The position numbers and the translations under genes are program-made. DNA of 34,046 bases, from positions 1-34,046 of the forward strand of contig DULF01000177.1 in NCBI GenBank assembly GCA_012840535.1. Direction: 5' to 3'. The stretch comes from Clostridiaceae bacterium. Lineage in GTDB: Bacteria > Bacillota > Clostridia > Acetivibrionales > DUMB01. The notes under the pieces are model-generated. The model saw nothing but the letters and a program-made list of their open reading frames with translations, did not search any database and had not been told where the DNA came from. Shown here one piece after another: positions 7,420 through 16,020 of this stretch. How positions within the stretch are numbered: position 1 is the first letter of the stretch; each line of letters starts with the position of its first letter.

Positions 7420-8106
7420 ATGGTAAACAAGACAAAAGTTCTCGTCGTAGACGATGATGTTAATATATGTGAACTAATCAGGTTGTATTTAGAAAAGGAA
7501 GGTTACGAAGTTTTAACGGTATACAGCGGCACAAAAGCAATTGAAGCGTTTGCTGATTTTACACCGAATATAGTTATACTTGACATAATGCTTCCCGGGA
7601 TTGACGGATTGCATGTTTGCAGGGAAATCAGGAAAAAAAGCAATATACCGATTATAATGCTTACAGCAAAAGGGGAAACCTTTGACAAGGTATTGGGACT
7701 CGAACTTGGAGCGGATGATTATATAGTAAAACCCTTTGATCCAAAAGAGCTTATTGCCAGAGTAAAAGCAGTTTTAAGAAGATACGGGCGCCAGGATTAT
7801 AATGTAGAGGAGGTTGTGTATCCAAATCTGGTTGTAAACCGTTCCAACTATACAATTAAGCTGAACGGTAAGGAAATGGAACTTCCCCCGAAGGAACTGG
7901 AGCTTCTTTTCTTCCTTGCATCCAATCCAAATAAGGTTTTTACCCGTGAACAACTGCTTGAACATGTATGGGGCTTTGATTTTTACGGAGATTCAAGGAC
8001 AGTAGACGTCCATATTAAGAGACTTAGGGAAAAGATTGACCTGCCAAATCAGGTATGGCAGCTAAAGACAGTTTGGGGGGTAGGATACAAGTTTGAGGTG
8101 AAATAA
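7420..8106 (+). CDS. OmpR/PhoB-family response regulator (CssR-like context)
   Basis: The 228-aa protein has a receiver domain (about 5-118) with acidic pocket VVDDD, phosphoacceptor D55 in VILDIMLPG, the T in MLTAKG and K in YIVKPFD, then a winged-helix DNA-binding domain (about 130-226) with TREQLLEHVWG and RTVDVHIKRLREK. It should bind DNA as a phosphorylated dimer. The stop overlaps the start of the sensor kinase by one base, so the pair is coupled. An htrA gene follows. That order resembles Bacillus CssRS, which senses misfolded secreted protein and induces htrA, but the ligand here is inferred from context only. Confidence 0.95.
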   Translation: MVNKTKVLVVDDDVNICELIRLYLEKEGYEVLTVYSGTKAIEAFADFTPNIVILDIMLPGIDGLHVCREIRKKSNIPIIMLTAKGETFDKVLGLELGADDYIVKPFDPKELIARVKAVLRRYGRQDYNVEEVVYPNLVVNRSNYTIKLNGKEMELPPKELELLFFLASNPNKVFTREQLLEHVWGFDFYGDSRTVDVHIKRLREKIDLPNQVWQLKTVWGVGYKFEVK

Positions 8107-9608
8107 TGCTAAGGTCAATTTTCAGCAAAATGGTTTTTGTATTTTTATCCATATTGATTGCAGGTTTTACAATAACCGGGGTAATGCTTTACTTTTTTCT
8201 TGGAAACTATGTCTCAAATGAAAAGGCTGCAACTTTAAATCAAGTAGGTGAAGTTTTAATAGACTATGTTAATGCATATGTAGAAAATGAAGAGAATCCT
8301 TTATCAAGGTATTTGCTTTCAAAAGTGCTTGAATCTTATAGTACCAATTACTCTTCCATAATTTTTATTACAAACAAAGACGGCTATATTGTCAGCAGCG
8401 GACCAAGTTTGAACAGGATTTCCGGAATAATAAAAAGTCATCTGAATGAAGAGGACGGAGTGTATAGCTTGCCGGATCTAAGGCAGCATAACAAGGTGTT
8501 GGCCGGACAGAATACCGAAAGGGAGATAGGTGATTTTTACGGCGTTTTCAAGGAAACCGGTTATGAATGGCTTACTGTTAAGAAACCTTTCAAGTTTAAA
8601 GTAAGCGGATACGAGGCTGATGTAACCGGCGTAATATACCTTCATACACCGGTACCGGAAATACAAAAGGCGCGGGCAACGGTATTCAGTTTCTTCATAG
8701 TTTCCGTAGGAGTGGCAATAGTAATTTCAATAGTGCTTGTCTATATATTCTCCCTGAAACTTACAAAGCCCTTAAAGAAAATAAGCAATGCAGCAAAACT
8801 TATTGCAAGCGGAGAATTCAGCAAGCGGTTGGATATCGATTCAAAAGATGAAATAGGAGAACTGGCCAAAAGTTTCAATCAGATGGGCGTGGCGCTGCAA
8901 AACCTGGAGGATATGAGAAGGGGATTTATTGCCAATGTATCACATGAATTAAGGACGCCAATGACATCCATAAAAGGGTTTGTAGAAGGTATTCTTGACG
9001 GTACTATACCCCCGGACAGGCGCAATGATTACCTGAAGATAGTAAAAGATGAAGCGGACAGGTTAAACAGGCTTGTAAACGACCTTCTTACTCTGGCAAA
9101 GATGGAATCAGGCGAAGTAAGCCTCACATTGAAGGATTTTGATATTAACGAACTTATAAGGCTGTGCATTATTAAATTGGAAAATCTTATCACTAATAAA
9201 AACATAATGGTAAATGCCACATTTGAGGAAGAAACGCTGTACGTGAATGCAGACAAGGATGCTATTGAAAGGGTTGTGTACAACCTTTTGCATAACGCCA
9301 TCAAATTTACGCCTGATAACGGCGTGATATCCGTTGATACCAGGTCGTATAAGGACAAAGTATTAGTTACTGTGAAAGATACCGGTATAGGAATAGAAAA
9401 AGAGGATATCGAGCGTATCTGGGAAAGGTTTTATAAATCAGATAAATCAAGGAGCAGGGATAAGAGCGGAACAGGCTTGGGACTGGCTATTGTACGAAAC
9501 ATTATAAACGAGCACAACCAGGAAATCTGGGTGGAAAGCGAACCGGGCAGGGGAACGAAATTTACATTTACACTGAACAAAGCACAGAAGCAGTATTTGA
9601 ATAATTAA
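8106..9608 (+). CDS. Membrane sensor histidine kinase (CssS-like context)
   Basis: The 500-aa kinase has TM helix 1 (about 9-31), an extracytoplasmic sensing domain of about 155 residues, TM helix 2 (about 192-214), a HAMP linker, HisKA with phosphoacceptor H280 in ANVSHELRTPMTSI, and an HATPase domain with NLLHNAIKF (N box), VKDTGIGI (G1) and GTGLGLAIV (G2). All catalytic motifs are intact, unlike the kinase at 21.5 kb. It partners with the preceding response regulator. The htrA gene begins 108 bases later, with no clear terminator between, so read-through is possible. Confidence 0.95.
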   Translation: MLRSIFSKMVFVFLSILIAGFTITGVMLYFFLGNYVSNEKAATLNQVGEVLIDYVNAYVENEENPLSRYLLSKVLESYSTNYSSIIFITNKDGYIVSSGPSLNRISGIIKSHLNEEDGVYSLPDLRQHNKVLAGQNTEREIGDFYGVFKETGYEWLTVKKPFKFKVSGYEADVTGVIYLHTPVPEIQKARATVFSFFIVSVGVAIVISIVLVYIFSLKLTKPLKKISNAAKLIASGEFSKRLDIDSKDEIGELAKSFNQMGVALQNLEDMRRGFIANVSHELRTPMTSIKGFVEGILDGTIPPDRRNDYLKIVKDEADRLNRLVNDLLTLAKMESGEVSLTLKDFDINELIRLCIIKLENLITNKNIMVNATFEEETLYVNADKDAIERVVYNLLHNAIKFTPDNGVISVDTRSYKDKVLVTVKDTGIGIEKEDIERIWERFYKSDKSRSRDKSGTGLGLAIVRNIINEHNQEIWVESEPGRGTKFTFTLNKAQKQYLNN

Positions 9609-9716
9609 AGTTAACATTTTATTCATACTTTTTTCAAAATAGTTGGTTAGAATAAAATTAAAGATGGGAAATAATACAACCTACATATAAATTTTGTGAA
9701 GAAAGGAGTTGAAATT

Positions 9717-11018
9717 ATGGATAACAATAATTTCAATAGCTTTGGCAATAACTTCTCAGATAGCTATAGAGTGGAGAGACCGGGTTCATTTTATACGGAA
9801 AGTTTTAAAAAGACAAAGCGCAAACAAAAAGGCTTTTTGTTTCAACTGATAATAGTTTCATTAATAAGTTCTATAATTGGCGGAGCTGTAGTGTTTGCGG
9901 CTTTCCAGTTTGCAGCGCCTGCTATTGAACCTTCGGTCAGCGGTTATTTGAGCGGCGTAATTTCTCAAAAAACTGGGGACAGTAACAATGTATCATCTGG
10001 AGATGACAATTCGGAAACGTATAAGAAAGTTGTTATAGAAACTACGGATTCACCTGTTACAGCAATTTTTGAAAAAGTTAGCCCATCTGTGGTTGGTATA
10101 AGAGTAACAAGAACTGCTTCGCGGGATTTTCTGTTCTGGAATATGCCAACCGTGGGAGAAGGTTCCGGAATAATCATGAGCAGTGACGGGTATATCATGA
10201 CTAACAACCATGTTATAGAAGGCGCATTGCAGGACCGCAGCAACAAGTTGCTCCAGGGTGCAAAAATAGAAGTATTCTTACCTACTGATAAAGATAAGCC
10301 ATATACGGCAACTGTTGTTGGCAGAGACAGTGATACGGACCTGGCAGTTATAAAAATTGATGCAAAAGGTCTTAAAGCTGCTGAATTTGGTGACTCAAGC
10401 AAGCTTAAGGTAGGGGAACTGGCAGTAGCCATAGGAAATCCGGCAGGCCTTAACTTTATGAGTTCTGTTACTGCGGGAATTATCAGCGGGCTTAACAGAA
10501 AAATTATGGTATCGGAAGACGAGGAAATGACATATATACAGACAGATGCTGCGATTAACGAGGGAAACAGCGGAGGAGCGCTGGTTAATTCTGAAGGCAA
10601 GGTTATTGGAGTAAATACGGCAAAAATCGCTGCGGTAGGTTATGAAGGGCTCGGCTTTGCAATACCCATTAACAAAGCGCTGGAGATAACCCAGATGTTG
10701 AAAGAATCGGGCTATGTAAGAGGAAAGCCGTTGATTGGTATAATGGGCCACCTTGAGTATACTGAAGAATTTGCAAAACGTAACAATTTGCCTCCTGGAG
10801 TATACGTGGTGAAAGTGGAATTAATGTCACCGGCAGAAAAAGCAGGGATTAAGGAACGTGATATAATTACTAAATTCGATGGGCAACCTGTGAAAAGCAT
10901 TGATGAACTTAACAAACTTAAAAATAAGCACAAACCTGGAGATGAGGTAGAGATAGAAGTTTACCGTGACGGAAAGACGTTAAAACTGAAGATTGTACTT
11001 GGAGAAGATAAAGGCTGA
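9717..11018 (+). CDS. htrA: HtrA/DegP-type membrane serine protease
   Basis: The 433-aa protein has a cytoplasmic N-terminal tail rich in Asn and Lys, a single TM helix (about 40-65), a trypsin-like protease domain with triad H165 (TNNHVIEG), D208 (SDTDLAVI) and S285 (GNSGGALV), and one C-terminal PDZ domain (about 335-425, with SPAEKAGIKERDII). It should degrade or refold misfolded proteins outside the membrane. ATG 9717 is chosen over the track's GTG 9696 because AAGGAG lies 8 bases before it. It follows a CssRS-like two-component pair, suggesting control by that pair. A stable hairpin followed by a T-run ends the transcript. Confidence 0.95.
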   Translation: MDNNNFNSFGNNFSDSYRVERPGSFYTESFKKTKRKQKGFLFQLIIVSLISSIIGGAVVFAAFQFAAPAIEPSVSGYLSGVISQKTGDSNNVSSGDDNSETYKKVVIETTDSPVTAIFEKVSPSVVGIRVTRTASRDFLFWNMPTVGEGSGIIMSSDGYIMTNNHVIEGALQDRSNKLLQGAKIEVFLPTDKDKPYTATVVGRDSDTDLAVIKIDAKGLKAAEFGDSSKLKVGELAVAIGNPAGLNFMSSVTAGIISGLNRKIMVSEDEEMTYIQTDAAINEGNSGGALVNSEGKVIGVNTAKIAAVGYEGLGFAIPINKALEITQMLKESGYVRGKPLIGIMGHLEYTEEFAKRNNLPPGVYVVKVELMSPAEKAGIKERDIITKFDGQPVKSIDELNKLKNKHKPGDEVEIEVYRDGKTLKLKIVLGEDKG

Positions 11019-11040
11019 GACGGCGGCAACAGAAGCAGGT

Positions 11041-11120
11041 AAGCTTAAGGATGAGAAGCGCGGGGACGTTTCCTTCGCTTCCTGCGGGAAGCAGGGGGAC
11101 CGTTCCCGTGTTTATTTTTT
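11041..11120 (+). terminator. Composite hairpin (repeat family copy B) likely ending the htrA transcript
   Basis: An inner stem GCTTCC/GGAAGC (11077-11092) is nested in an outer stem CGGGGACG/CGTTCCCG (11061-11068 with 11101-11108, one G-U pair), followed by TGTTTATTTTTT. It could act as a rho-independent terminator. Its first 28 bases match the element at 32931 with four mismatches, so it is also a dispersed repeat. Confidence 0.7.
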
Positions 11121-11136
11121 AGCCATTTAATGACTG

Positions 11137-11165
11137 TTGAAATAGACATATACATATGATAATCT
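11137..11165 (+). promoter_or_regulatory. Sigma-A promoter for glgA-nth
   Basis: TTGAAA, 17 bases, TAATCT with a TGn extended -10. The start would be near 11172, about 35 bases before the glgA ATG. Confidence 0.7.
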
Positions 11166-11206
11166 AGTTCAGAATGACCAAAAAAGCGTTTTGAGGAGAT
11201 GTAAAA

Positions 11207-12673
11207 ATGAAGGAAAACAATGGCCTTAAGATTCTTTTCGTTTCAGCCGAAGTTTCTCCTTTTGCAAAAACCGGGGGACTGGCCGATGTTGCTGGATCTC
11301 TTCCCGGAACACTGGCTTTGATGGGCAATGATATAAGGGTTGTAATGCCACGGTATAAAACCATAAAAAGCGACATGATGTATTTAACTGATTTTGCCGT
11401 ACTTATTGGAAACAGAAAGGAAACATGTATTGTAAAAGAAACTGAAGTTTGCCTTAAAACTGGTGTAAAATATGCCCGCTTTCCTGTTTATTTTATAGAT
11501 AATTACAATTATTTTGATAGAGAAGGGATATATTGCTATTCTGACGATGCTGAACGGTTTGGGTTTTTCTGCAGCGCGGTTCTTGATATGCTGCCGGCGG
11601 TAAATTTTCAACCGGATATTATTCACTGTAATGACTGGCACACAGGTCCCATTTGCATGCTTCTGTGTGAGCGTTACAGGGAACAGCCATTTTATAAGAA
11701 TATAGCTACTGTTTTTACAATTCATAACCTTGAGTACCAGGGAAATTTCCCAAGGAGTACCTTTGACCTTTTTAACCTCGGAGAAGATATTTTTACACCT
11801 GAAAAAGTTGAGTTTTATGGAATGTTTAGTTTTATGAAGGCAGGCTTGGTTTATTCGGATATTATAAATACAGTGAGCAAAAGATATGCAAAAGAGATAC
11901 AAACCGTACAGTATGGGGAAAAGCTTGACGGTCTGCTCAGAAAAAGATCTGCTGACCTTTTTGGAATTGTAAACGGAATAAGTTATGAAGAATTTAACCC
12001 GTCAACCGACAGAAGAATATATAAAAACTATAGCCTTGAGACCTATTGGGATAAAAAGGGAAATAAGACTTGTCTTCAGAAGGAAATGAACCTTCCGGTA
12101 AGGGATGTGCCAATAATAAGCCTGATTTCCAGACTAACCGGCCAAAAAGGGTTGGATATAATTCTTGATAAGATGGATGCGCTGCTTGCCCATGATGTCC
12201 AGTTTGTTTTGCTTGGTACAGGAGATGAGTATTTTGAAAACGCTTTTAAAAATTTGAGAATTAAGTATCCTGATAAATTCTCGGCTTATATAGGCTTCAA
12301 TACAACGCTTGCACAGAGAATTTACGCCGGCAGTGACATGTTCCTGATGCCTTCCCGGTTTGAACCGTGCGGACTTGGCCAGATCATAAGTTTAAGGTAC
12401 GGTACAATACCCATAGTACGTGCTACAGGTGGATTGGCTGATACTATAATTGATTATGATGAAGATAATGAAAAAGGAAATGGCTTTGTTTTTGACGAAT
12501 ATTCTTCAATTGAAATGCTTCAGGCTGTTGAACGAGCCATAAAGCTTTATAATGAAAAACCTGAAGTGTGGCAGCAGCTTGTTAAAAGAGCGCTTTCCCT
12601 TGATTTTTCATGGGATAAGCCGGCAAAAGAATACACTGAATTATATTATCTTGCCATTGAAAAAAGGAGGTAA
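11207..12673 (+). CDS. glgA: Glycogen (starch) synthase, ADP-glucose type
   Basis: The 488-aa GT5 enzyme transfers glucose from ADP-glucose to a growing alpha-1,4-glucan. The N-terminal domain has the KTGGLADVAGSLP nucleotide-sugar signature and HCNDWHTG; the C-terminal GT-B domain has SRLTGQKG, PSRFEPCGLGQ and GTIPIVRATGGLADTI. Length is normal for bacterial GlgA. TGAGGAGA lies upstream of the ATG. Other glycogen genes (glgB, glgC, glgP) are not in the window. The nth ribosome-binding site lies inside its last codons, so the two genes are translationally linked. Confidence 0.96.
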   Translation: MKENNGLKILFVSAEVSPFAKTGGLADVAGSLPGTLALMGNDIRVVMPRYKTIKSDMMYLTDFAVLIGNRKETCIVKETEVCLKTGVKYARFPVYFIDNYNYFDREGIYCYSDDAERFGFFCSAVLDMLPAVNFQPDIIHCNDWHTGPICMLLCERYREQPFYKNIATVFTIHNLEYQGNFPRSTFDLFNLGEDIFTPEKVEFYGMFSFMKAGLVYSDIINTVSKRYAKEIQTVQYGEKLDGLLRKRSADLFGIVNGISYEEFNPSTDRRIYKNYSLETYWDKKGNKTCLQKEMNLPVRDVPIISLISRLTGQKGLDIILDKMDALLAHDVQFVLLGTGDEYFENAFKNLRIKYPDKFSAYIGFNTTLAQRIYAGSDMFLMPSRFEPCGLGQIISLRYGTIPIVRATGGLADTIIDYDEDNEKGNGFVFDEYSSIEMLQAVERAIKLYNEKPEVWQQLVKRALSLDFSWDKPAKEYTELYYLAIEKRR

Positions 12674-12677
12674 ACTT

Positions 12678-13319
12678 ATGGATAAAAAGCAAAGGGTAAT
12701 AGAGATTATAAAAATATTTGATGAACTATATCCTGACGCAGGCTGTACTCTTGAATACAAGGATCCGCTTCAGCTTCTGATATCCACGCAGCTTGCAGCC
12801 CAGTGCACTGACGCAAGGGTAAATATAGTAACAAAAAGCCTGTTTAAGAAATACAGGAATGTATATGACTTTGCGGCAGCTGATGTGTCAGAACTTGAAA
12901 ATGACATAAAATCCACAGGTTTTTACCGTAACAAGGCGCGTAATATTATCAATTGCTGCAAAATGATTATTGAAAAATTTGACGGGAAAGTGCCTGATAA
13001 CATGGAAGATTTGCTGAAGCTTCCCGGAGTCGGGAGGAAGACCGCAAACCTCGTCCTCGGCGATATATTCGGTATACCGGGTATCGTTGTAGATACTCAC
13101 GCAAACAGGCTTTCAAACAGGATAGGCCTTACCAAAAACAGCGATCCTGTAAAGGTGGAATATGACCTGATGAAAGTTGTTCCAAAGAAAGACTGGAGCA
13201 AGTTTTGCCACCAACTTGTTTATCACGGAAGAGCCGTATGCAAAGCAAGGAAGCCTATGTGCGGTGAATGCAGGATAGTTCAATACTGTGACTATGGAAA
13301 GAAATCAGGGTATCATTAA
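12678..13319 (+). CDS. nth: Endonuclease III (DNA glycosylase/AP lyase)
   Basis: The 213-aa base-excision repair enzyme removes oxidised pyrimidines. It shows the helix-hairpin-helix LPGVGRKTANLV containing the catalytic Lys, the catalytic Asp in VVDTHANRLSNR, and the C-terminal [4Fe-4S] ligands spaced C-x6-C-x2-C-x5-C (CKARKPMCGECRIVQYC). The track starts 42 codons upstream inside glgA. ATG 12678 is chosen because AGGAGG lies 7-8 bases before it and MDKKQRVIEII is the family N-terminus. It begins four bases after the glgA stop. Confidence 0.96.
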   Translation: MDKKQRVIEIIKIFDELYPDAGCTLEYKDPLQLLISTQLAAQCTDARVNIVTKSLFKKYRNVYDFAAADVSELENDIKSTGFYRNKARNIINCCKMIIEKFDGKVPDNMEDLLKLPGVGRKTANLVLGDIFGIPGIVVDTHANRLSNRIGLTKNSDPVKVEYDLMKVVPKKDWSKFCHQLVYHGRAVCKARKPMCGECRIVQYCDYGKKSGYH

Positions 13320-13381
13320 TCACGAAAAAAAATTTTTTGAATATACTGGTATTATCAGTCCTTTTAGGGAGGAGAGATATA

Positions 13382-13453
13382 ATGAAAGTAATGGTTATAA
13401 AAATGCCCAGGTTTTTTGGCAAACTTCTCAAATTGGTTTTTGGCATTGGCTGA
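13382..13453 (+). CDS. spoVM: Stage V sporulation protein SpoVM (23 aa, below the ORF-track limit)
   Basis: A 23-codon ORF begins ATG 13382 after a strong GGGAGGAG site and reads MKVMVIKMPRFFGKLL, then KLVFGIG. It matches the pattern of Bacillus SpoVM (MKFYTIKLPKFLGG...), including the Pro near residue 9 that breaks the helix, the basic residues on one face and the hydrophobic amphipathic tail. SpoVM is a peptide that recognises the convex forespore membrane and anchors SpoIVA for coat assembly. The adjacent rpmB and recG match Bacillus, where spoVM-rpmB lies upstream of recG. It is slightly shorter than the 26-aa Bacillus peptide. No convincing SigE promoter was found upstream. Confidence 0.9.
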   Translation: MKVMVIKMPRFFGKLLKLVFGIG

Positions 13454-13460
13454 TAACATA

Positions 13461-13526
13461 ATTACAACATAAAAAATTACAACATAAAAAAAGCGTTATT
13501 CGCTTTTTTTATGTTGTAATTTTTTA
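13461..13526. terminator. Bidirectional terminator between spoVM and rpmB
   Basis: A perfect 21-bp inverted repeat (13475-13495 with 13501-13521, loop TTATT) has A-rich and T-rich ends, so it can stop transcription from spoVM on the plus strand and rpmB on the minus strand. The outer part of the left arm (ATTACAACATAAAAA) is also present as a direct repeat at 13461-13475. Confidence 0.9.
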
Positions 13527-13545
13527 GCTTTTAGCTGATATAACA

Positions 13546-13734
13546 TTATATAGCTCTTGTTACCTTGTTTGAGCGAAGACATCTTGAACAAATCTTTATA
13601 GTCTTCGGAGTTCCGTTTTCTATAATCCTAACCCTTCTCACGTTAGGCTTCCAGGAACGCTTGGTTGCATTCATAGCATGACTGCGAGCGTTGCCAAAAC
13701 GAGTTTCCTTTGCACATATTTCACACTTTGCCAT
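13546..13734 (-). CDS. rpmB: 50S ribosomal protein L28
   Basis: The 62-aa protein is a complete L28. It has MAKCEIC and KICSRCLRS, giving a four-Cys zinc site (the zinc-binding form of L28), and the conserved stretch KRSWKPNVRRVRI. It is a structural component of the large ribosomal subunit. A strong AGGAGGTG site precedes the ATG. It is transcribed away from recG from its own promoter and is next to spoVM, as in Bacillus but with opposite relative orientation. Confidence 0.97.
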   Translation of the reverse strand: MAKCEICAKETRFGNARSHAMNATKRSWKPNVRRVRIIENGTPKTIKICSRCLRSNKVTRAI

Positions 13735-13767
13735 TAATAATTACACCTCCTGAAACAACACTTATTT

Positions 13768-13797
13768 ATTTTACCACATAACTCGAAAATTCTGCAA
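13768..13797 (-). promoter_or_regulatory. Sigma-A promoter for rpmB
   Basis: On the minus strand TTGCAG, 18 bases, TAAAAT with a TGn extended -10, about 35-60 bases before the rpmB start. Confidence 0.6.
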
Positions 13798-13864
13798 GCT
13801 TTTTTGTATTTTTATAGAATAAATGGTTACTGTGTATTAAAATAAGATAGGGAGGATGTTTCAA

Positions 13865-15961
13865 TTGTACAAAGAAAAAGGAAATGAAAAAGGCACTGAA
13901 TATATTTTGCAAAAGTCCATACAGCATATAAAAGGCATAGGGCAATCACGCGCTATGCTTTTTAATAAGCTTGGCATTTTTACAATTGGAGATGCGGTTA
14001 CATATTTCCCGAGAGATTATGAAGACAGGGGAAGGTTTAAGACCATTTCCCAAATGTCAGACGGTGAAATGTGTTCTTTTGAGGGTGTTATAGCTTCAAA
14101 GGTAACGGAGAGCAGACCAAGAAGGGGTTTGACAATACAGAAGGTTTCTGTAAGAGATAATACTGGTACAATATTTGCTGTCTGGTTCAATCAGAGCTAT
14201 TTGAAAAATGCTTTTAGAATTGGGGAGAAGTATATCTTTTTTGGTAAGGTAAACAAAAAGAACAGTTATATTGAAATTCAAAATCCAGTTTACGAAAAAG
14301 CTGATTCAGAAAACAAGAAAAACACATGCAGAATTGTCCCGATTTATCCTTCTACAGCCAAATTGACCCAAAATATAATAAGAACGACAATAGAAAATGC
14401 CCTGGAACTTGTATCAGGAAAAATCGAAGATTGCCTGCCCCAGTACATAAGAAGCAAATACAAATTAAGCGAGATTAATTATGCGATATGCAACATACAC
14501 TTTCCGAAATGTGACGAAAGTTTTAAGATGGCCAGGTACAGGCTGGTTTTTGAAGAGCTTTTGCTTCTTCAGCTTGGGCTTTTAAGCATTAAGAATTCGC
14601 TTGAAAATTCAAAAAAGGGTATAAGATTTAAAAAAATTGCTGAAATGCAATCATTTATTGAAAGCCTTCCTTTTAAGCTGACGGATGCACAAATGATGGT
14701 GTTCAAAGAAATTGAAAAGGACATGGAATCGGAAAAAGTCATGAACCGGCTTGTACAGGGCGATGTTGGTTCTGGAAAAACAATAGTTGCCGTACTTGCC
14801 ATGTTTAAAGCGGTTAAGAGCGGGTATCAGGCTGCCCTTATGGTGCCGACGGAAATACTTGCTGAGCAGCATTATAAATCAATAAACGAACATATGTCAA
14901 AATATGGAATAAATATTGCGCTGTTGACCGGCAGCCAACCAAAAAGCAAAAAACAGGAGATTTTGGAGCAAACAAAAGACGGCAGTGTTGACATAGTGAT
15001 TGGTACTCATGCCCTGATTGAGGATAATGTTCTTTTTGAACGCCTGGGACTTGTTATTACTGATGAACAGCACCGTTTTGGCGTAAGGCAGAGGAACACT
15101 CTTTCAAAAAAGGGAGACAACCCTGACATGCTGGTCATGACAGCTACCCCTATACCACGCACATTGGCCCTGATTCTGTATGGTGACCTCGATATATCAA
15201 TTATAAACGAGCTTCCTCCCGGCAGAAAACCTGTTAAGACGTATGCCGTGGACAATAGCATGCGGGAAAGGATAAATAATTTTATAAGGAAAAAGGTTTC
15301 CGAAGGCCAGCAGGTTTACATTGTATGCCCGCTCATAGAAGAATCAGACGCCATTGACGCAAAGTCCGCTGTCAAAACTGCCGAAGATATAGCAAACTGC
15401 TTCAGCGATTTGCGTGTAGGGCTGATTCACGGAAAGATGAAACAGGCGGATAAGGAAGCTGTAATGCGTGGTTTCGTTGAAGGCAATTTAGATATACTTG
15501 TTTCGACTACGGTTATTGAGGTTGGCGTTAATGTACCCAATGCCACAGTTATGGTAATTGAAAATGCTGAAAGGTTCGGGCTGGCTCAGCTTCACCAGCT
15601 GAGAGGCAGAGTGGGCAGGGGAAGCGCCCAGTCGTACTGTATTTTGTTTAATGAGAGCAGGTCACAGGTTTCAAGGGAAAGAATGAAGGTTATGGAAAAA
15701 ACCAACGACGGCTTTGTAATATCTGAAAAAGACCTGAAAATAAGGGGACCTGGAGAGTTTTTCGGCACAAGGCAACACGGCCTGCCTGATCTGAAAATCG
15801 CAAACCTTTATAGAGATATGGATATATTAAAATCTGCGCAGGAGGCTGCACTGGAGATATTAAGCAAAGACAGGCATCTTGAAAAAGATGAGCATTTAAA
15901 ACTAAGAAATAAGATAGAGGAAATGTTTTTGAGCAAATTGAAGGATGTGGGTTTGAATTAA
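13865..15961 (+). CDS. recG: ATP-dependent DNA helicase RecG
   Basis: The 698-aa superfamily 2 helicase regresses stalled replication forks and branch-migrates Holliday junctions. The N-terminal wedge/OB domain (about 60-160) is followed by helicase motifs GDVGSGKT (Walker A), DEQHRFGV (motif II), TATPIPRTLAL (motif III), STTVIEVGVNVPNA (V) and QLRGRVGRG (VI), then the RecG C-terminal GPGEFFGTRQHG motif. The track's ATG 13856 directly abuts GGGAGG, leaving no spacer; TTG 13865 lies 9 bases after that site and is the more likely start. A weak hairpin follows the stop. Confidence 0.96.
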   Translation: MYKEKGNEKGTEYILQKSIQHIKGIGQSRAMLFNKLGIFTIGDAVTYFPRDYEDRGRFKTISQMSDGEMCSFEGVIASKVTESRPRRGLTIQKVSVRDNTGTIFAVWFNQSYLKNAFRIGEKYIFFGKVNKKNSYIEIQNPVYEKADSENKKNTCRIVPIYPSTAKLTQNIIRTTIENALELVSGKIEDCLPQYIRSKYKLSEINYAICNIHFPKCDESFKMARYRLVFEELLLLQLGLLSIKNSLENSKKGIRFKKIAEMQSFIESLPFKLTDAQMMVFKEIEKDMESEKVMNRLVQGDVGSGKTIVAVLAMFKAVKSGYQAALMVPTEILAEQHYKSINEHMSKYGINIALLTGSQPKSKKQEILEQTKDGSVDIVIGTHALIEDNVLFERLGLVITDEQHRFGVRQRNTLSKKGDNPDMLVMTATPIPRTLALILYGDLDISIINELPPGRKPVKTYAVDNSMRERINNFIRKKVSEGQQVYIVCPLIEESDAIDAKSAVKTAEDIANCFSDLRVGLIHGKMKQADKEAVMRGFVEGNLDILVSTTVIEVGVNVPNATVMVIENAERFGLAQLHQLRGRVGRGSAQSYCILFNESRSQVSRERMKVMEKTNDGFVISEKDLKIRGPGEFFGTRQHGLPDLKIANLYRDMDILKSAQEAALEILSKDRHLEKDEHLKLRNKIEEMFLSKLKDVGLN

Positions 15962-15976
15962 ACTTCCGGTAAAATG

Positions 15977-16010
15977 GGGAGGGTTACATGAACCCTCCTC
16001 ATTCTTTCGT
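15977..16010. terminator. Hairpin between convergent recG and the URO-D family gene
   Basis: The 8-bp stem GGAGGGTT/AACCCTCC with loop ACATG lies between the two stops. A weak T-rich tail (CATTCTTTCG) follows on the plus side, so it is a possible terminator for recG. Confidence 0.6.
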
Positions 16011-16020
16011 GTCCCAAACA

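Noticed and set aside
9965-10600. 211-aa minus-strand ORF
   Set aside because: It is a shadow of htrA, whose frame has full protease motifs; the shadow has low-complexity composition and no ribosome site.
11384-11902. 172-aa minus-strand ORF
   Set aside because: It lies wholly inside glgA, with no recognisable domain.
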